This document shows positions 1 to 11,500 of a stretch of 64,000 bases of DNA, in pieces. How positions within the stretch are numbered: position 1 is the first letter of the stretch; each line of letters starts with the position of its first letter. A program made the translations under genes and the position numbers. The notes below the pieces were generated by a model, which worked only from the letters and a program-made list of their open reading frames with translations, had not been told where the DNA came from and searched no databases. Origin of the DNA: Siphonodentalium dalli (taxonomy: Eukaryota; Mollusca; Scaphopoda; Gadilida; Siphonodentaliidae); NCBI GenBank assembly GCA_032622095.1, contig CP136066.1, positions 146,409,559 to 146,473,558 of the forward strand, given 5' to 3'.

Positions 1-239
1 GACTGGAATTTTCTTAATGTTTGGGAAACCCTTCTCTTATATATGACAGTCTCTCATATGGAGCCTCACACATATCATAGAATGCATTGGCCTAACAACA
101 TTTACATTGAGCGTGTAAGCCAGCGCATTCTCTTACATATGCGAGGCTAAAAGCAGAATGCCTGGCATATGATATTTAATGCTGCACCAGCGAAGCTCCC
201 GTCATGAAGGGGTTAATTGTTAAGATTATACTGATATTA
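1..239. other. Left edge, no gene; relic of a palindromic repeat
   Basis: No coding potential is seen. Around 80-165 the words ATGCATTGG, GCATTCTCTTACATATGCGA and similar resemble, in diverged form, the palindromic repeat found intact at 56981-57049 and 57130-57198, so this is probably an old copy of that element. Confidence 0.35.
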
Positions 240-1530
240 GTCCGGGAGCTAATAGGGGTACCCTTGCACCCCCCCTGGGACTTAACTTCACCCCACTCAT
301 TTTGTTCCTTATTATGTCCTTCAACTTTTAAGCAATGTTAACAAGAAAACAAAGTGGCCGTGTAGACTCCAGACAAAATGGCGTCCATCATGGCCGCCGT
401 TTTTCAGCCCAGACCCTAAGTCAGTTTATGCAAATTATAGCGGGAAAATCTTGTAAAATGTATACAAATGTATATATTTTCGTGAAGCTGAGACATAATT
501 ACACTTTTTTGAGACAAACTTTAAACTCACCATCCAATATGGCCGCCAAAATGGCCACCGGAAGTTGAAAATATAACATTTTTTCACAAATGTCTTCTAG
601 ATCAATTCATGCTGTTTGGAACTGGTTGAGTAATGCAACTTTATTTTGTGTTTTGTATATTAACTGATCATTGGAGCAACGAAATATGCAATTATTGGGG
701 TCCTAACCCCTTCCGATCCCTAAAAAATTCGATTTTACAGAATGCGGTATAAAATTTCACAAAATATCACAATTGGGATTCTAGTCATATTTCAACAAGA
801 AATGAACAGAACTTTGTAATGTAAGTGAGACATATCATTAACTATTAATATTCCAAATCACTGGAACCAAAATTCTTACTTTGGCTCAAAATGGCTGCCA
901 ATATGGCCGCCAAAATATGGAAAATGGTAAATATTACACCAGCGTGTCCTGCAATCGCTTACAAGTTGTGGTTGATGTATAAAATTGGCTATTCTGCATT
1001 CTATACATTGAATACTAACATGTCTGATGCACCATGGATAATTGTTACTATTGTCACCTCTGACATCGTCAAAAATATTGGACTTTTCTCTCAAAAACTT
1101 GACATAAATATTGGCAAAAATTAACTTTTCAGGTTTGGACCATTTTTTCAGGTAAAATATAACTATCTTTGGATTGAAAGGTGTTTATTGTTTTGGTCTA
1201 TTTTAAATGTATCACACTACAGTGTTTATAGACTGAATTGCTCAAGATGGCTTCCAAAATGGCAACCAAATTTGTAGAATGTTAATTTTTTACATATATC
1301 CCGAACATTCTCTGCATTATCCGAAAAGGTAGCATATTGTGACTCACTTGGTTATTATACATGTTATTTAATTAACTGACAACTACATGTTCTATTCTGG
1401 TTGTCTCAGTTCCTTTTGGAGCATGACAAATTCATTTTAAAGTATGCAATTTTGCTGAGAACCTCTTTTGTAATTTTGACCACATTTATTGAAAGGAAAT
1501 GGGCAGAACATTGATACAGAACTGAGATGG
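240..1530 (+). repeat. Left arm of foldback, with ATGGCNNCC clusters
   Basis: This arm pairs with 3795-5095. It carries paired words of the type AAAATGGCNGCCAA near 377-400, 536-562, 888-918 and 1246-1268. These resemble the vertebrate YY1 site (core GCCAT, often AAGATGGCGGC). That match is by eye only and binding is not shown. Confidence 0.75.
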
Positions 1531-1579
1531 ATCATAATCTTTGGCTATTCTGGTCCATTATGATAAAAAAAATGTCAAC

Positions 1580-3790
1580 ATGATACAGTGTGGATGCCAA
1601 GATCATAGCCAGGGAGTTACTCTATGATCATATGTGAGGTCAATAGGTATACAGGGAGTTATTGTATGTCATGACTGATGTGAGTATGTATACAATGAGT
1701 GACTATATGGTTATTAGTGGGTTGTCCATGGTAAGATGCATCTAGGTATACAGGGAGAGGTCATGGTCAGGTGTGAGGTCAATCGGTATGCATGGAGTGA
1801 CTCTATGGTGTATGATTGTGTATATTCAGTACGGGTGCAACCGGTGTACCTGTATGGTCATTGGTGTGGTGTATGGATATATCTACATGGTCATCTATGT
1901 GTTGATTATGTATATATGGAGTGACTGTAAGGTCCTGGGAGGTATGTGCATGTGTTGTCTGTATGATCATGGATGGGGTGTGTGGATAAATAGGGAGTGA
2001 TTTTATGGTTACGGGTAATGTGTACAGGTATACATGGAATAACTGTACGGTCATGATTGAATATGAATACCTGGAGTAAGCTGGGTGGACATGGGTGTGG
2101 TTATATAGGGAGTGTCCGTGTGGTAATGGTGGGATGTATATTTATATATCTCGTGGATGTATTATCATTTGTGGGTGTATTAAGGCTTATCTGTATTATC
2201 ATGGATGGCGTGTATGATTATGCAGTGAATTGCTGAATTGTCATGTGTGAGCTGTATATGCAAGTATGGAGTGTTTGAGTGGTCGTGTGTGCGGTATTTT
2301 TGTATATCTGGAAGGGCTGAATGGCCATTAGTGAGGTTTACATGTATACCTGGAGTAAATCTATAGTCTAGGGTGAGCTGCATATGTATATCGAGTGGTT
2401 ATATGACTATGTGTGTCAAATAGGTAATCAAGTAGTGACTGTATGGTTAATAGTGAGATGAGAACATGTAGGTATACAAGACAGTAGTGACTGTATGGTC
2501 ACAAATGTAATGAACATCTATACAGGGGGTGACTAAATGGTCATGTGTCAGGCGTATGAGTATACCTGGTGCTCCTGTTTGGTGACTCGTGGCGGTATGG
2601 TCATGTGTAGGTTATACCAGTATAACACGTGTTGCTTTATTGTCATGGGCGAGGGATATGTGTATATAGCGAGTGGCTATATGGCCATGGATGAGGTGCA
2701 CATGCATACATGGAGTGACTATAGTAACATGGATGGGGTGTATTAGTATATCTTGAGTGGCTATTCGGCTATGGTGTGACAAATAGGGATACAAGGAGTG
2801 ACATGGCCAATGTTGAGGCGAATATGTATACAAGGATTGACCATGATCATGTATGAATGTTTTTAATAGGTACACACGGGGTGACTATATGGCCATAGGT
2901 CAGATGAAGGAGTATACCAGGTGACATGGGTGAGGGTATGAGTATGAAGCGAGTGGCTATATGGCCATTGGTGAGGTGCATATGTATACCGGAATGACTT
3001 TATGGCCATTGTTGTGGTGTTGATGTAGATATTGATTGTCTATTTGACCATGCGTTTGGAGAATAGGTATACAGGGGGTGACCTTATGGACAATGGTGAG
3101 ATGAATTGGTATACAGGGAGTGACTATATGTTATGGGTCATGTTTAGGAGTATACCCGGTGTGCCTGCATTGTGACGCATGGCTCTATGGTCATCCGTGG
3201 TCATGGATCAGGTGTACATGTATACAGTGGGTCACTATATTGTTATGTCTATAGTGTTTATGTATATATGTAATGACTGTGTGCTAATGGGTGGCTATCG
3301 ATGTCCACGCTTAACACCCCCATCTACATAAACATCATCAAGATGGAGAACTCTCTGACATGACCTCTTTATTGATTAACATACCCTTGAGTTATTGTAG
3401 AAAGCGATAGCCACCCAAGATACAACCCACCCATTACCACCAAGATATAACCCACCCATTACCCAAGTCACTCGATATGTACATAAACACCACACAAATG
3501 ACAACATAGTAACCCACTTTATACACGTACACCTGATCGTGCAGCCATACTTGGTTATACCAGTACATACCACAAATGACGATACAGCCACGAGTCACCA
3601 TGCACGAACACCAGGTATACACCTACACCCGACGCATGGCAAAAAGTCACTCTATGTATACATATTCACTACATTCACGATCATACAGTCACTCATTGTA
3701 TACATATTCACCTCACCATGGACCATACAGCCGCTACATGTATACCTATTCGCCATACACATGACCATAGAGTCAATCCAGGTAAACATA
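1580..3790. repeat. Degenerate ~45 bp minisatellite core of the foldback
   Basis: Imperfect units built on GTATACAGGGAGTGACTATATGGTCATG followed by GTGAGGTG recur through the core (key positions about 1640, 1690, 1750, 2490, 2700, 3000, 3120). From about 3310 to 3790 the units run in the opposite orientation, so the core is itself partly inverted. Many short ORFs rich in Tyr, Met, His and Thr come from the repeat and are not genes. Confidence 0.7.
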
Positions 3791-3794
3791 TTAA

Positions 3795-5095
3795 TCTCAG
3801 TTCCGTCTCAAAGTTCTGCTCATTTCCTTTCAATAATATGGCCAGAATCACAAAAGAGGTTCTCCGCAAAATTCCATACTGCAACTTTAAAATGAATTTG
3901 TCATGCCCCATACGGAACTGGAACAAATATAATAGAACGTATTTGTCAGTTAATTAACTAATACGTAAAATAACCAAGTGAGTCACAATTTGCTATCTTT
4001 TTTCGGATAACGCAGAGAATAATGTTCGGGATATGTTAACTTTTAACTTTTTACAAATTTGGTTGCCATTTTGGAAGCCATCTTGAGCATTTCAGTCTTT
4101 AAACATCACAGTGTGACACACTTAAGATAGACCAAAAACAATTAACACCTTTGATACCAAAGATAGTTGCAGTTTACTTGAACAAATGGTTCAACCCTGA
4201 AAAGTGAATTTTTGCCAATATTTTTGTCAAGTTTGTGAGAGAAAAATCCCATATTTCTGGTGATGTCAGGGGTGACAATAGTAAAAATGATCCATGGTGC
4301 ATTAGACATGTTAGTATGCAATGTATAGAATACAGATTAGCCAATTGTATACATCAACCACAACTTGTAAGCGATTGCAGGACACGCTGGTGTAATATTT
4401 ACCATTTTCCATATTTTGGCGGCCATATTGGCAGCCATTTTGAGCCAAAGTAAGAATTTTGGTTCCAGTGATTTGGAACATTAATAGTTAATGATATGCC
4501 TCACTTACATTACAAAGTTCTGTTCATTTCTTGTTGAAATATGACTAGAATCCCAATTGTGATTTTTTGTGAAATTTTATACCGCATTCTGTAAAATCGA
4601 ATTTTTGAGGGATCGGAAGGGGTTTGGACCCCAATAATTGCATATTTCGTTGCTCCGATGATCAGTTAATATACAAAACACAAAATAAAGTTGCATTACT
4701 CAACCAGTTCCAAACAGCATGAATTGATCTAGAAGATATTTGTGAAAAAATGTTATATTTTCAACTTCCGGTGGCCATTTTGGCGGCCATCTTGGATGGT
4801 GAGTTTCAATTTTGGCTCAAAAATGTGTCATTATGTCTCAGCTTCACGAAAATATATACACTTGTATACATTTTACAAGATTTTCCCGCTATAATTTGCA
4901 TAAAACTGACTTAGGGTCTGGGCTGAAAAACGGCGGCCATGATGGACGCCATCTTGTCTGGAGTCTACACGGCCACTTTTTTTTCTTGTTAACATTGCTT
5001 AAAAGTTGAAGGACATAATAAGGAACAAAATGAGTGGGGTGAAGTTAAGTCCCAGGGGGGGGGGGGTGCAAGGGTACCCCTATTAGCTCCCGGAC
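3795..5095 (-). repeat. Right arm of foldback
   Basis: Reverse complement of the left arm. It repeats the ATGGC-type clusters near 4065-4086, 4415-4445 and 4770-4800. A poly-G run (5055-5066) lies near the end, where the left arm has a poly-C run. Confidence 0.75.
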
Positions 5096-5772
5096 TATAT
5101 GGTGAACATAAAGTAGACAAACGTTCGTACCTTTAAATGTCGGTTATTTCGGCAATTCCCCCCCAGTATAATGTATCTAGTCCTTGTATGAGTATTTTCT
5201 GTATTTGTTGACATATTTACATCATTAAAACAAAGAACCACTTGGTCTAAGTTTAGGTCTGAACATTAAGTGCCGCGTCTTGAACTTATTGACTGTAATC
5301 TCTTTGTGTGGGTCACAATAAGCTGATAGATATACGTTATTCTCATATGTACATGTTCGCTGCATTCGGGTTGCTGGTATTAGGCTCGAATACATTATAC
5401 GTCCATTTGAAGCATCGATCAAATGGAATACTAACAAAACGCTCTTTACTTGTGTTACTCTAATATGAATAGTACTTCATACCATGCACCAACTGTGCTG
5501 TATTTTCAATCCGATACATATGTATAGAAGCCATATATAAATGATGTTAATGTCATCTATTCTGCTTCTGTTGACAAATGTGTTAAAAGCCTGTTAATTA
5601 ATGAACTTCGAAACTACGCTACGTTGAACGACAATTTTGCACAGATGATTTGATAACACAAAAGCTAAACATTTTATTTAATAAAGAGCGTTTATATTTA
5701 ACAGAACACGAAGAGATAATTCCTATAATGATATGCCAAGCTATCCAACAGTGGTATTTTGCATCAGATACG
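5096..5772. other. No gene recognised; one copy of the AATAAAGAGCGTTTAT motif
   Basis: AT-rich sequence with no convincing ORF. The recurring motif lies at 5681-5694. An ACGA microsatellite at about 5772-5790 marks the 3' tail of the minus-strand LINE that follows. Confidence 0.5.
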
Positions 5773-5944
5773 AACGAACGAACGAACGAATATTTTATTA
5801 TAGTGACATGTGTGTATAGTATATACAAAACATCACATATATACAGGTGATAACAATGTCGAGTAACAAAATAACAACACACCCGGCCAATAAGGCCTAT
5901 AAGTCACTTTAAACAAAAATAATAAAGAAAATTGTTGTGCACAT

Positions 5945-6296
5945 TCATGGGATAGAAAAGGTTTTGCTAAGAAGATCTTGTCTTTTTTGATAAGCACTAT
6001 AAAGAAATTTAGCTACTTGAAGAGGATACCGATTCATTAGCCGAGTAAGCAAGCCGACGTCACTAAATTGTGTCTGTCCATGTTCGATCGCTATATATGA
6101 CATCAGTTTTGATCGCAAGTGTTTATATGCTCGACAGTTAAGGAGAAAATGTGTCTCGTCTTCAACTTGGATACAACCACACAGAGAACAATATCTCTTG
6201 TCGGAATATTCCTTATTATACTTCCCAGTCTCAATATTCAAGGGGAGAACACCGCATCGAAATTGTGCCATAATCGATCTTTCAGCTTTACTGATG
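5945..6296 (-). pseudogene. LINE polyprotein tail with CCHC-like motif
   Basis: Residues after the MITE boundary read NISKAERSIMAQFRCGVLP, then CSLCGC...EDETHFLLNC, a common LINE C-terminal motif. The longer ORF that starts at 6382 includes MITE sequence at its N-terminus. That part is not LINE. Confidence 0.8.
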
Positions 6297-6300
6297 TTAA

Positions 6301-6794
6301 AGATACGGTTGGCCTTGGTGGTGGGTATCCTGTGAAAATATTTCCACCCGTCAAAAACAGCCACAAACAGAAAGAACATCAAAATGTAGACAGACTTTGT
6401 CCGTATACAAATAAGAAATATCGCATAAACAGTATGTTATTGTCATATATTTGACCATTGTTATGTAAACAAAAGCTTAAAAAGTTACTTTTCTGGTGTT
6501 TGTTTATATTATGATGGTAAACATAAAGACCGTTCTTTGTGGGTGAATTCCTGATATGGAACTAATAAAGAGCGTTTATGTCAATTGTGTGTGATTAGCC
6601 AGTAGCATTGTGCTATCTTCTGTAACACAATCAGGCTCTTGTTTAGGTAAAATATAGTAGGTCTTTATGATAACATGCTGTTTACGCGATGGTCATGGTA
6701 TATATGGACGAAACTGTATGCGTTTTAATGTTTTTCTGTTTACGGTGATTGGAACAAATATGAATATTTTCGACAACTAAGGCCGCACGTGCCT
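6301..6794. mobile_element. MITE, TTAA family, copy 1 (494 bp)
   Basis: Flanked by TTAA on both sides (6297-6300 and 6795-6798). Imperfect terminal inverted repeats begin AGATACGG...GGCCTT and end AAGGCC...GTGCCT. Closely similar to copy 2 (50663-53809) and more distantly to copy 3 (56236-56747). Deleting the element and one TTAA restores the LINE frame (ERYVTL joined to NISKAERS), which confirms both the boundaries and the TTAA duplication. Contains the AATAAAGAGCGTTTAT motif at 6564-6579. TTAA targets point to the piggyBac superfamily. Confidence 0.85.
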
Positions 6795-6859
6795 TTAAGA
6801 GTTACATATCTTTCTAATTCGTATGTGTGTTAAAATAATATCTAGGTTCTCAATTTAGG

Positions 6860-7480
6860 TCATTTTTTTGTATCTGCAGACCAAGTTTTCTGAAAATGTC
6901 TCTTAAGGGCTTCATGACACTCATCGAGATTACACATTCGTCTATCGTCAAATATATTATTCATGTTCAGTATCTGTGTGATTAATTTAAAGTGGGCAGC
7001 CCAACTATCTTTCTTACAGTTTAAGATGTCCCATAAAAATACTTGTTTTGTAATTCTGCCAGCGTGCATGGTCAATAAACGATTCCAGAATCTCAGCATC
7101 GAATACCACCGATGGCAGTAAGGGGATGTCCATCCAATATCGCCGTTAAGTGCGGGTAGAGGGGTGTAACGACCAACTCCCAAGAAATAGCGTAAAGCGC
7201 GGTGTTGAACTGTGTTAATTGAGTGGAATTGACCAAATCCCCAAACTTCACTGCAATAGTCTGTTACTGGAATAACACAGGAATTATAGAGTTTTTCATA
7301 TGTTTCAATAGTTATTTTTTTCAAATTATGAATTTTAGAAATTACAGCTCCGAGTGCACGCCCACCGGCTTTCGCGAGGTTCTCACAATTCGCTTTAAAT
7401 GACATATGTTCATCAACGATCACTCCTAAGTATTTCAAACTGGGAACTATGTCAATAGTTTGGTCACACAAGCTGAACAC
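6860..7480 (-). pseudogene. LINE reverse transcriptase, C-terminal half
   Basis: A 206-residue open stretch with the thumb-region signature YLGV...D...F..H and a later WGF...I..VQ.RALRYFLGV segment typical of LINE proteins downstream of the catalytic motifs. The frame closes at a TGA near 6860. Reading on in that frame, a PKLRT-type segment follows but contains two more stops, so the frame is decayed before the MITE is reached. Confidence 0.8.
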
Positions 7481-7485
7481 AGATA

Positions 7486-8082
7486 AGCTCCGAGTACGTT
7501 GTGGTTTCCGAACCTACAAACCTTTATCCGTCTAGTAAGATTTCGATAGCTCACACTTATCCATCCGCGCTAACATTAAACGTGATGGAAGACTGGGATA
7601 AAAGTCCCTGAGTGTTCAGGTTGTTAAACATACTATAATGTTAGCGCCCATGTATCCCTTAATCAATCTGTCTGAAAAAATGGAACTATTTGTATATGCA
7701 TAAGTTCATTACCATGGCTGTGCTTGGGTAGACAAATGTGCACTTCTTACTTTTCTTTCGAGTTCAGCCATGGGCAAACTGAGCGGAGCATATAATAAAC
7801 AGAACATCTACACTTTTTGCTTGGATATGATAATGATCTCATTCGTGGTGAGTGATTTTTTTGTCATCACTCATGGGATAATTCCCATATCCAACCAAAA
7901 AATGTAGATAGCCTCTATGTACTATACTCTCTTTACGAACTCCGGTGTGCAAGCGTCCCTGACAGCGTGCCAGATGTTTATTGCGCCAGTTTGTAGATAG
8001 TGGCCTGTAGCTTGTAGACATTAGACTTGCATTTTCGGAAGATGTCCAATGATATACATGGTTCATTCTGATTACTTATTAT
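7486..8082. other. Non-genic stretch downstream of the PKS gene
   Basis: No gene recognised. The short open frame at 7839-8066 (minus) has no family signature. A small inverted pair (TTGGATATG near 7820 and CATATCCAA near 7889) is present. Confidence 0.4.
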
Positions 8083-8088
8083 TTTATT
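8083..8088 (-). terminator. Candidate polyadenylation signal (AATAAA) for the PKS gene
   Basis: On the minus strand AATAAA lies about 465 bases past the PKS stop codon, the first exact hexamer I could find downstream. It is only a candidate, because AT-rich sequence produces this hexamer by chance and a SINE fragment lies between. Confidence 0.3.
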
Positions 8089-8103
8089 ATAGTATTGATT
8101 GGA

Positions 8104-8213
8104 CTCTAAAGTCGCTTTCAGCAACTAAGGCCATATATCACGACATTGCCAGTTTTAGTGATGGGGGAAATAGGCACACTTACGGTTAATCTAACAGTGA
8201 TTTGAATGGCTGA
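8104..8213 (-). mobile_element. 3' fragment of a tRNA-derived SINE
   Basis: The reverse complement matches the body and tail of the complete SINE at 30409-30724 (shared words AATCACTGTTAGATTA, AACTGGCAATGTCGTGATAT and GGCCTTAGT), with substitutions. The tRNA-like head is absent. It would lie in the 3' UTR of the PKS gene if the AATAAA at 8083-8088 is used. Confidence 0.75.
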
Positions 8214-8552
8214 AAACTGATTGCTTATCAACGTTAGTTAAAATAAAGACGGCTCTGACCAATGACGCTTCGGGTTTGTAACGAGTTATAACTTATGTAT
8301 ATATAAACGCATGTTTTTTAAACTTTAAGTTCCAAAGAGATATCCCTTCTGCAACCGTACCCGCTATACTGCCAACGAGTTGCTCGAAATCGATGTAACG
8401 ATATGTTTCCAAATTGCAAATATTTGTTTGCTTTTCTAGCACTCACTGTCGCTATGCTATGCTAGTAATTGCATTACAAGCTACACGCCTCAAACTACAC
8501 AAAACATTTATCTATTAATAACGAAGGATTCCGAAACATCTCTGTTGCGTAT

Positions 8553-11500
8553 TCATCCACCAACAGCGAGGAGGATAGCAATGTCACTGACAGTTTTTCC
8601 AGGGGTCAAGACATCTGCGATTGGAATAGCAACGCCGAATTTGTTCTCCAGTTTCTTTACAAGTTCGATGCTTGCTAGAGAGTCTAAACCTAACTGATAA
8701 AGTTCAGAATCCGGCTCCAGAGTTTCCCGATCAACCGCACAAACATCTGATAAGACATCACAAACACCGGTCACTACGTCGCCCAGGTCGGCCTGGTTAG
8801 TGCCAGAAGCTTTCACACCATCTTGAAATTGGTAAAATCCAAGCAATAGCCTCGAAGATCTTGTTGTGACGTTTGTTGTCATAAACAGTTTTTTCCAGTT
8901 GACATCACAGTAAATAGTCTGTGGAAGATTTCTCATTAGCGAATCAATCAGGCAATCTTTTATCTGACTGACGGACATGAAAGAAAACCCCTGGTATTCT
9001 AATATGTCCTTGGTACCGGAAGCTGTTGCCAGACCGAGATCGAGTACACCCCAGTTTATCGTTTGAGCTGGTAGTCCAATTTGGCGCCTAAAACAGGCAA
9101 CGGCATCTTGAAAACAGCATCCGGCAGCGTAGTTGGTCTGACCAACATTTCCAATAACTGCAGTGATCGAAGAACATAAAACAAAATAATCCAGACTGAG
9201 GTTTAATGACGCCTCGTGGAGATTCCATGTGCCCCTCACTTTTGGTAAAGCTGCAACTTCGTACTGCTCTCTGCTCATTGCCTGTGCCGTTACATCGTTG
9301 GTTGCTGCAGCGCAATGAAAAATTCCTCTGATCGAAATTTCATTGAATTCATTCTGGATAGCTTTGAAAAGTGTTTTAATTGTACCAGGATCCGTCACGT
9401 CACATTTCATTGGTCTGATACGACATCGGTATTCCTTCTGCATTCCTCCAACTGCACGTTGCTGGTCCTTGCTTGCTCCGCGACGCGAACAAGGCACGAT
9501 GACTCCGGCCCCCATTTCAGCGAAAATCCTAACCAGTTCCCAACCCAAGCCTGACAGTCCACCTGTTATGATATAGCATGCGTTGTTCAAAAAGAGCTTT
9601 CCTCGAGGAACTCTGACATTCTTCCTTGTTGATTTATCACTGGGTATACCATTAAGCGACGGACCAATATTTATTGTGCTCTTCGGAATAAGTAGGTCGG
9701 GGCAGATGTGAGCTGCGAGCTTGGAAGCATTCGGTAAATGTTTTGATACCCGTTGTTGTACGTTGTATTTGGATTTCTTCAATCTTGTTTCGATAGCGGA
9801 TACCAGTGATTCGAGATTGGACAAAGCAACGAAGTCTTCAATAAAATGCGGCAATAAACGAACGTGCGATAAGACCACTTTCAAGGAACTTGCTACCTCT
9901 GTTTTCACTATGTTCTGTAAATAATGAATGTCTCGGCAGTTTTTAGTCTTAAGAGTAACCGCATCTTTCTTTTCAATGCGACATAAACAAACGATGTTTC
10001 GATATAAATTTGTGGTCGTCGCTACAATGTCTGTTTGGTTGATTACGCTAAATCGCGACGCCGTGCTTGGTTTCAAAAGTCTCGTAATGTAGTTCCACTG
10101 CTGTGAATTTTCGTCTGGTATCAAAACAGTTAATCCACCTTCGGTGTCTGCAGCACGGAACATGCCTGCAGTGATAACCATCTTCGTTAACATGCCGCTT
10201 TCAAAATTCTTGAATAGGTCAAGACCAAGTTGCAGCTCGCGCGGTACTTGTTTCATTGATGCAACATTTGATGGATAGCAAGCAACGACAGTTCCTCTTT
10301 TTGCATTTTCTCCAACAAATTCTAGTGACATGACCTCATGATCGAACAGCGCCCCACCAGTTGCTTCGTCCGACGACAGAGCACCCGCAGTCGGGGGATA
10401 GACGATTTTGTCATACAATGAAGCTGCTGAAATTCGGATAAAGTCATCTTTCTTCTTCACGGGACACGGCTTCAAACCAAAAAAAGTTTTCGATATTTCA
10501 AGAGGATCCTCAGACATGAGCACAACATTGTCGTCTTTATTTAAAAGGCTCTGCCGGAAACTAGGCTGGTGTTCAGACTCATTGCTCTTTATCAATTTAT
10601 TTGTGTAAAGACGGTCATCTCTAATCGCAATTTCTGTCCAGCGATTCTCTATCAAATCAGATGGAGATATCTTATTAATATATGATACATCTGTGACGTG
10701 AGAAACATCGATAAGAATTGCTGGTCTTGGAGACGGTCGTTCTAAATTCAGGCATCTAACCGTACCCCATAAGGCGAACCCGGTAGGATCTACAATATTT
10801 ATATCGTTTTTGTCGTCGACCACGACTGCATTCTCAGTAACGACCGACAAGAAAACTTCTCCTCCAATCTTTTGGATCGTTTTTACCAGTTTTATCAAGA
10901 AATAGCATTTGTCAACGACGCCACTATGGACATCACTTGAGCCATGCGATTCTGGAGTACCGGGATGGTACATGACATGCATGGGTTTATCTTGCCAATC
11001 CACCACACATTCTGTCAACCGACGGGAAAGTTCGTCATCCATGATGTCCGACTGCAGCAGCAATATGTCTGTGTTCAAAACGTCATCCAAGATGCTGACA
11101 GAGTAGTATTCGGACACTTGTTGACTCATTGTTAGGACAATCAGTGGATATTCGCGTGATTGTTCAGTGTTTTCGAGGACACGCCGCTCTGTCCATGTGA
11201 TATCGTACCTCACATCACTCGGGTGAAATTTCACAAATCTATTGACTAGTTCCCGTATGACGGCAATCACGCCACCCTTGTCGTTGAGAAGATATATTCT
11301 GAATGATGCCGTGTGCTCCGTTACGTTCAGGACCATCGTGTAGACAAACATCCGTTCCGTAATCGGCTGTAGAACGCAGACATTGTGATACGCAGCGGGT
11401 ACGGTTTTCTCGTCTGTGCTGACAACCACAGACGATCGTCCATACAGCAGAACTGTCGTTTGCGCACACGCGTCTAAGATACATGGATGTATCTGATTGT

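Larger units (their letters stand above)
240..5095. mobile_element. 4.9 kb foldback transposon with ~1.3 kb inverted arms
   Basis: The two ends are reverse complements: GTCCGGGAGCTAATAGG opens the element at 240 and its complement closes it at 5095. The match continues inward for about 1.3 kb with scattered substitutions. Each end is flanked by TA (238-239 and 5096-5097), compatible with a TA target duplication. The centre is a degenerate minisatellite. No transposase-like ORF is visible, so the element looks non-autonomous. A TA target would suit the Tc1/mariner supergroup or ISL2EU, but the family cannot be settled from the termini alone. Confidence 0.8.
5773..7485 (-). mobile_element. Decayed, 5'-truncated non-LTR retrotransposon (LINE), CR1/L2/jockey-like
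   Basis: Two minus-strand pieces encode the end of a LINE polyprotein. The first (7480-6860) has the post-catalytic part of the reverse transcriptase (SLKYLGVIVDEHMSFKANC near its start). The second (about 6296-5945) has the C-terminal CxxC...HFLLxC zinc-like tail. A 3' UTR follows, with AATAAAATA and a (TTCG)n tail, as is usual for CR1/L2-type LINEs. The catalytic FADD region is missing, so the copy is 5' truncated. A MITE at 6301-6794 splits it, and the stretch before the insertion contains extra stops. Not functional. The exact clade needs a phylogeny. Confidence 0.85.

Noticed and set aside
1736-2875. Small secreted or Met/His-rich proteins in the foldback core
   Set aside because: Open frames produced by the ~45 bp minisatellite on both strands.
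9700-11400. Enoylreductase domain between DH and KR
   Set aside because: Only a weak ER-like start (EFVGENAKRGTVVACY) is seen, with no glycine-rich NADPH motif.
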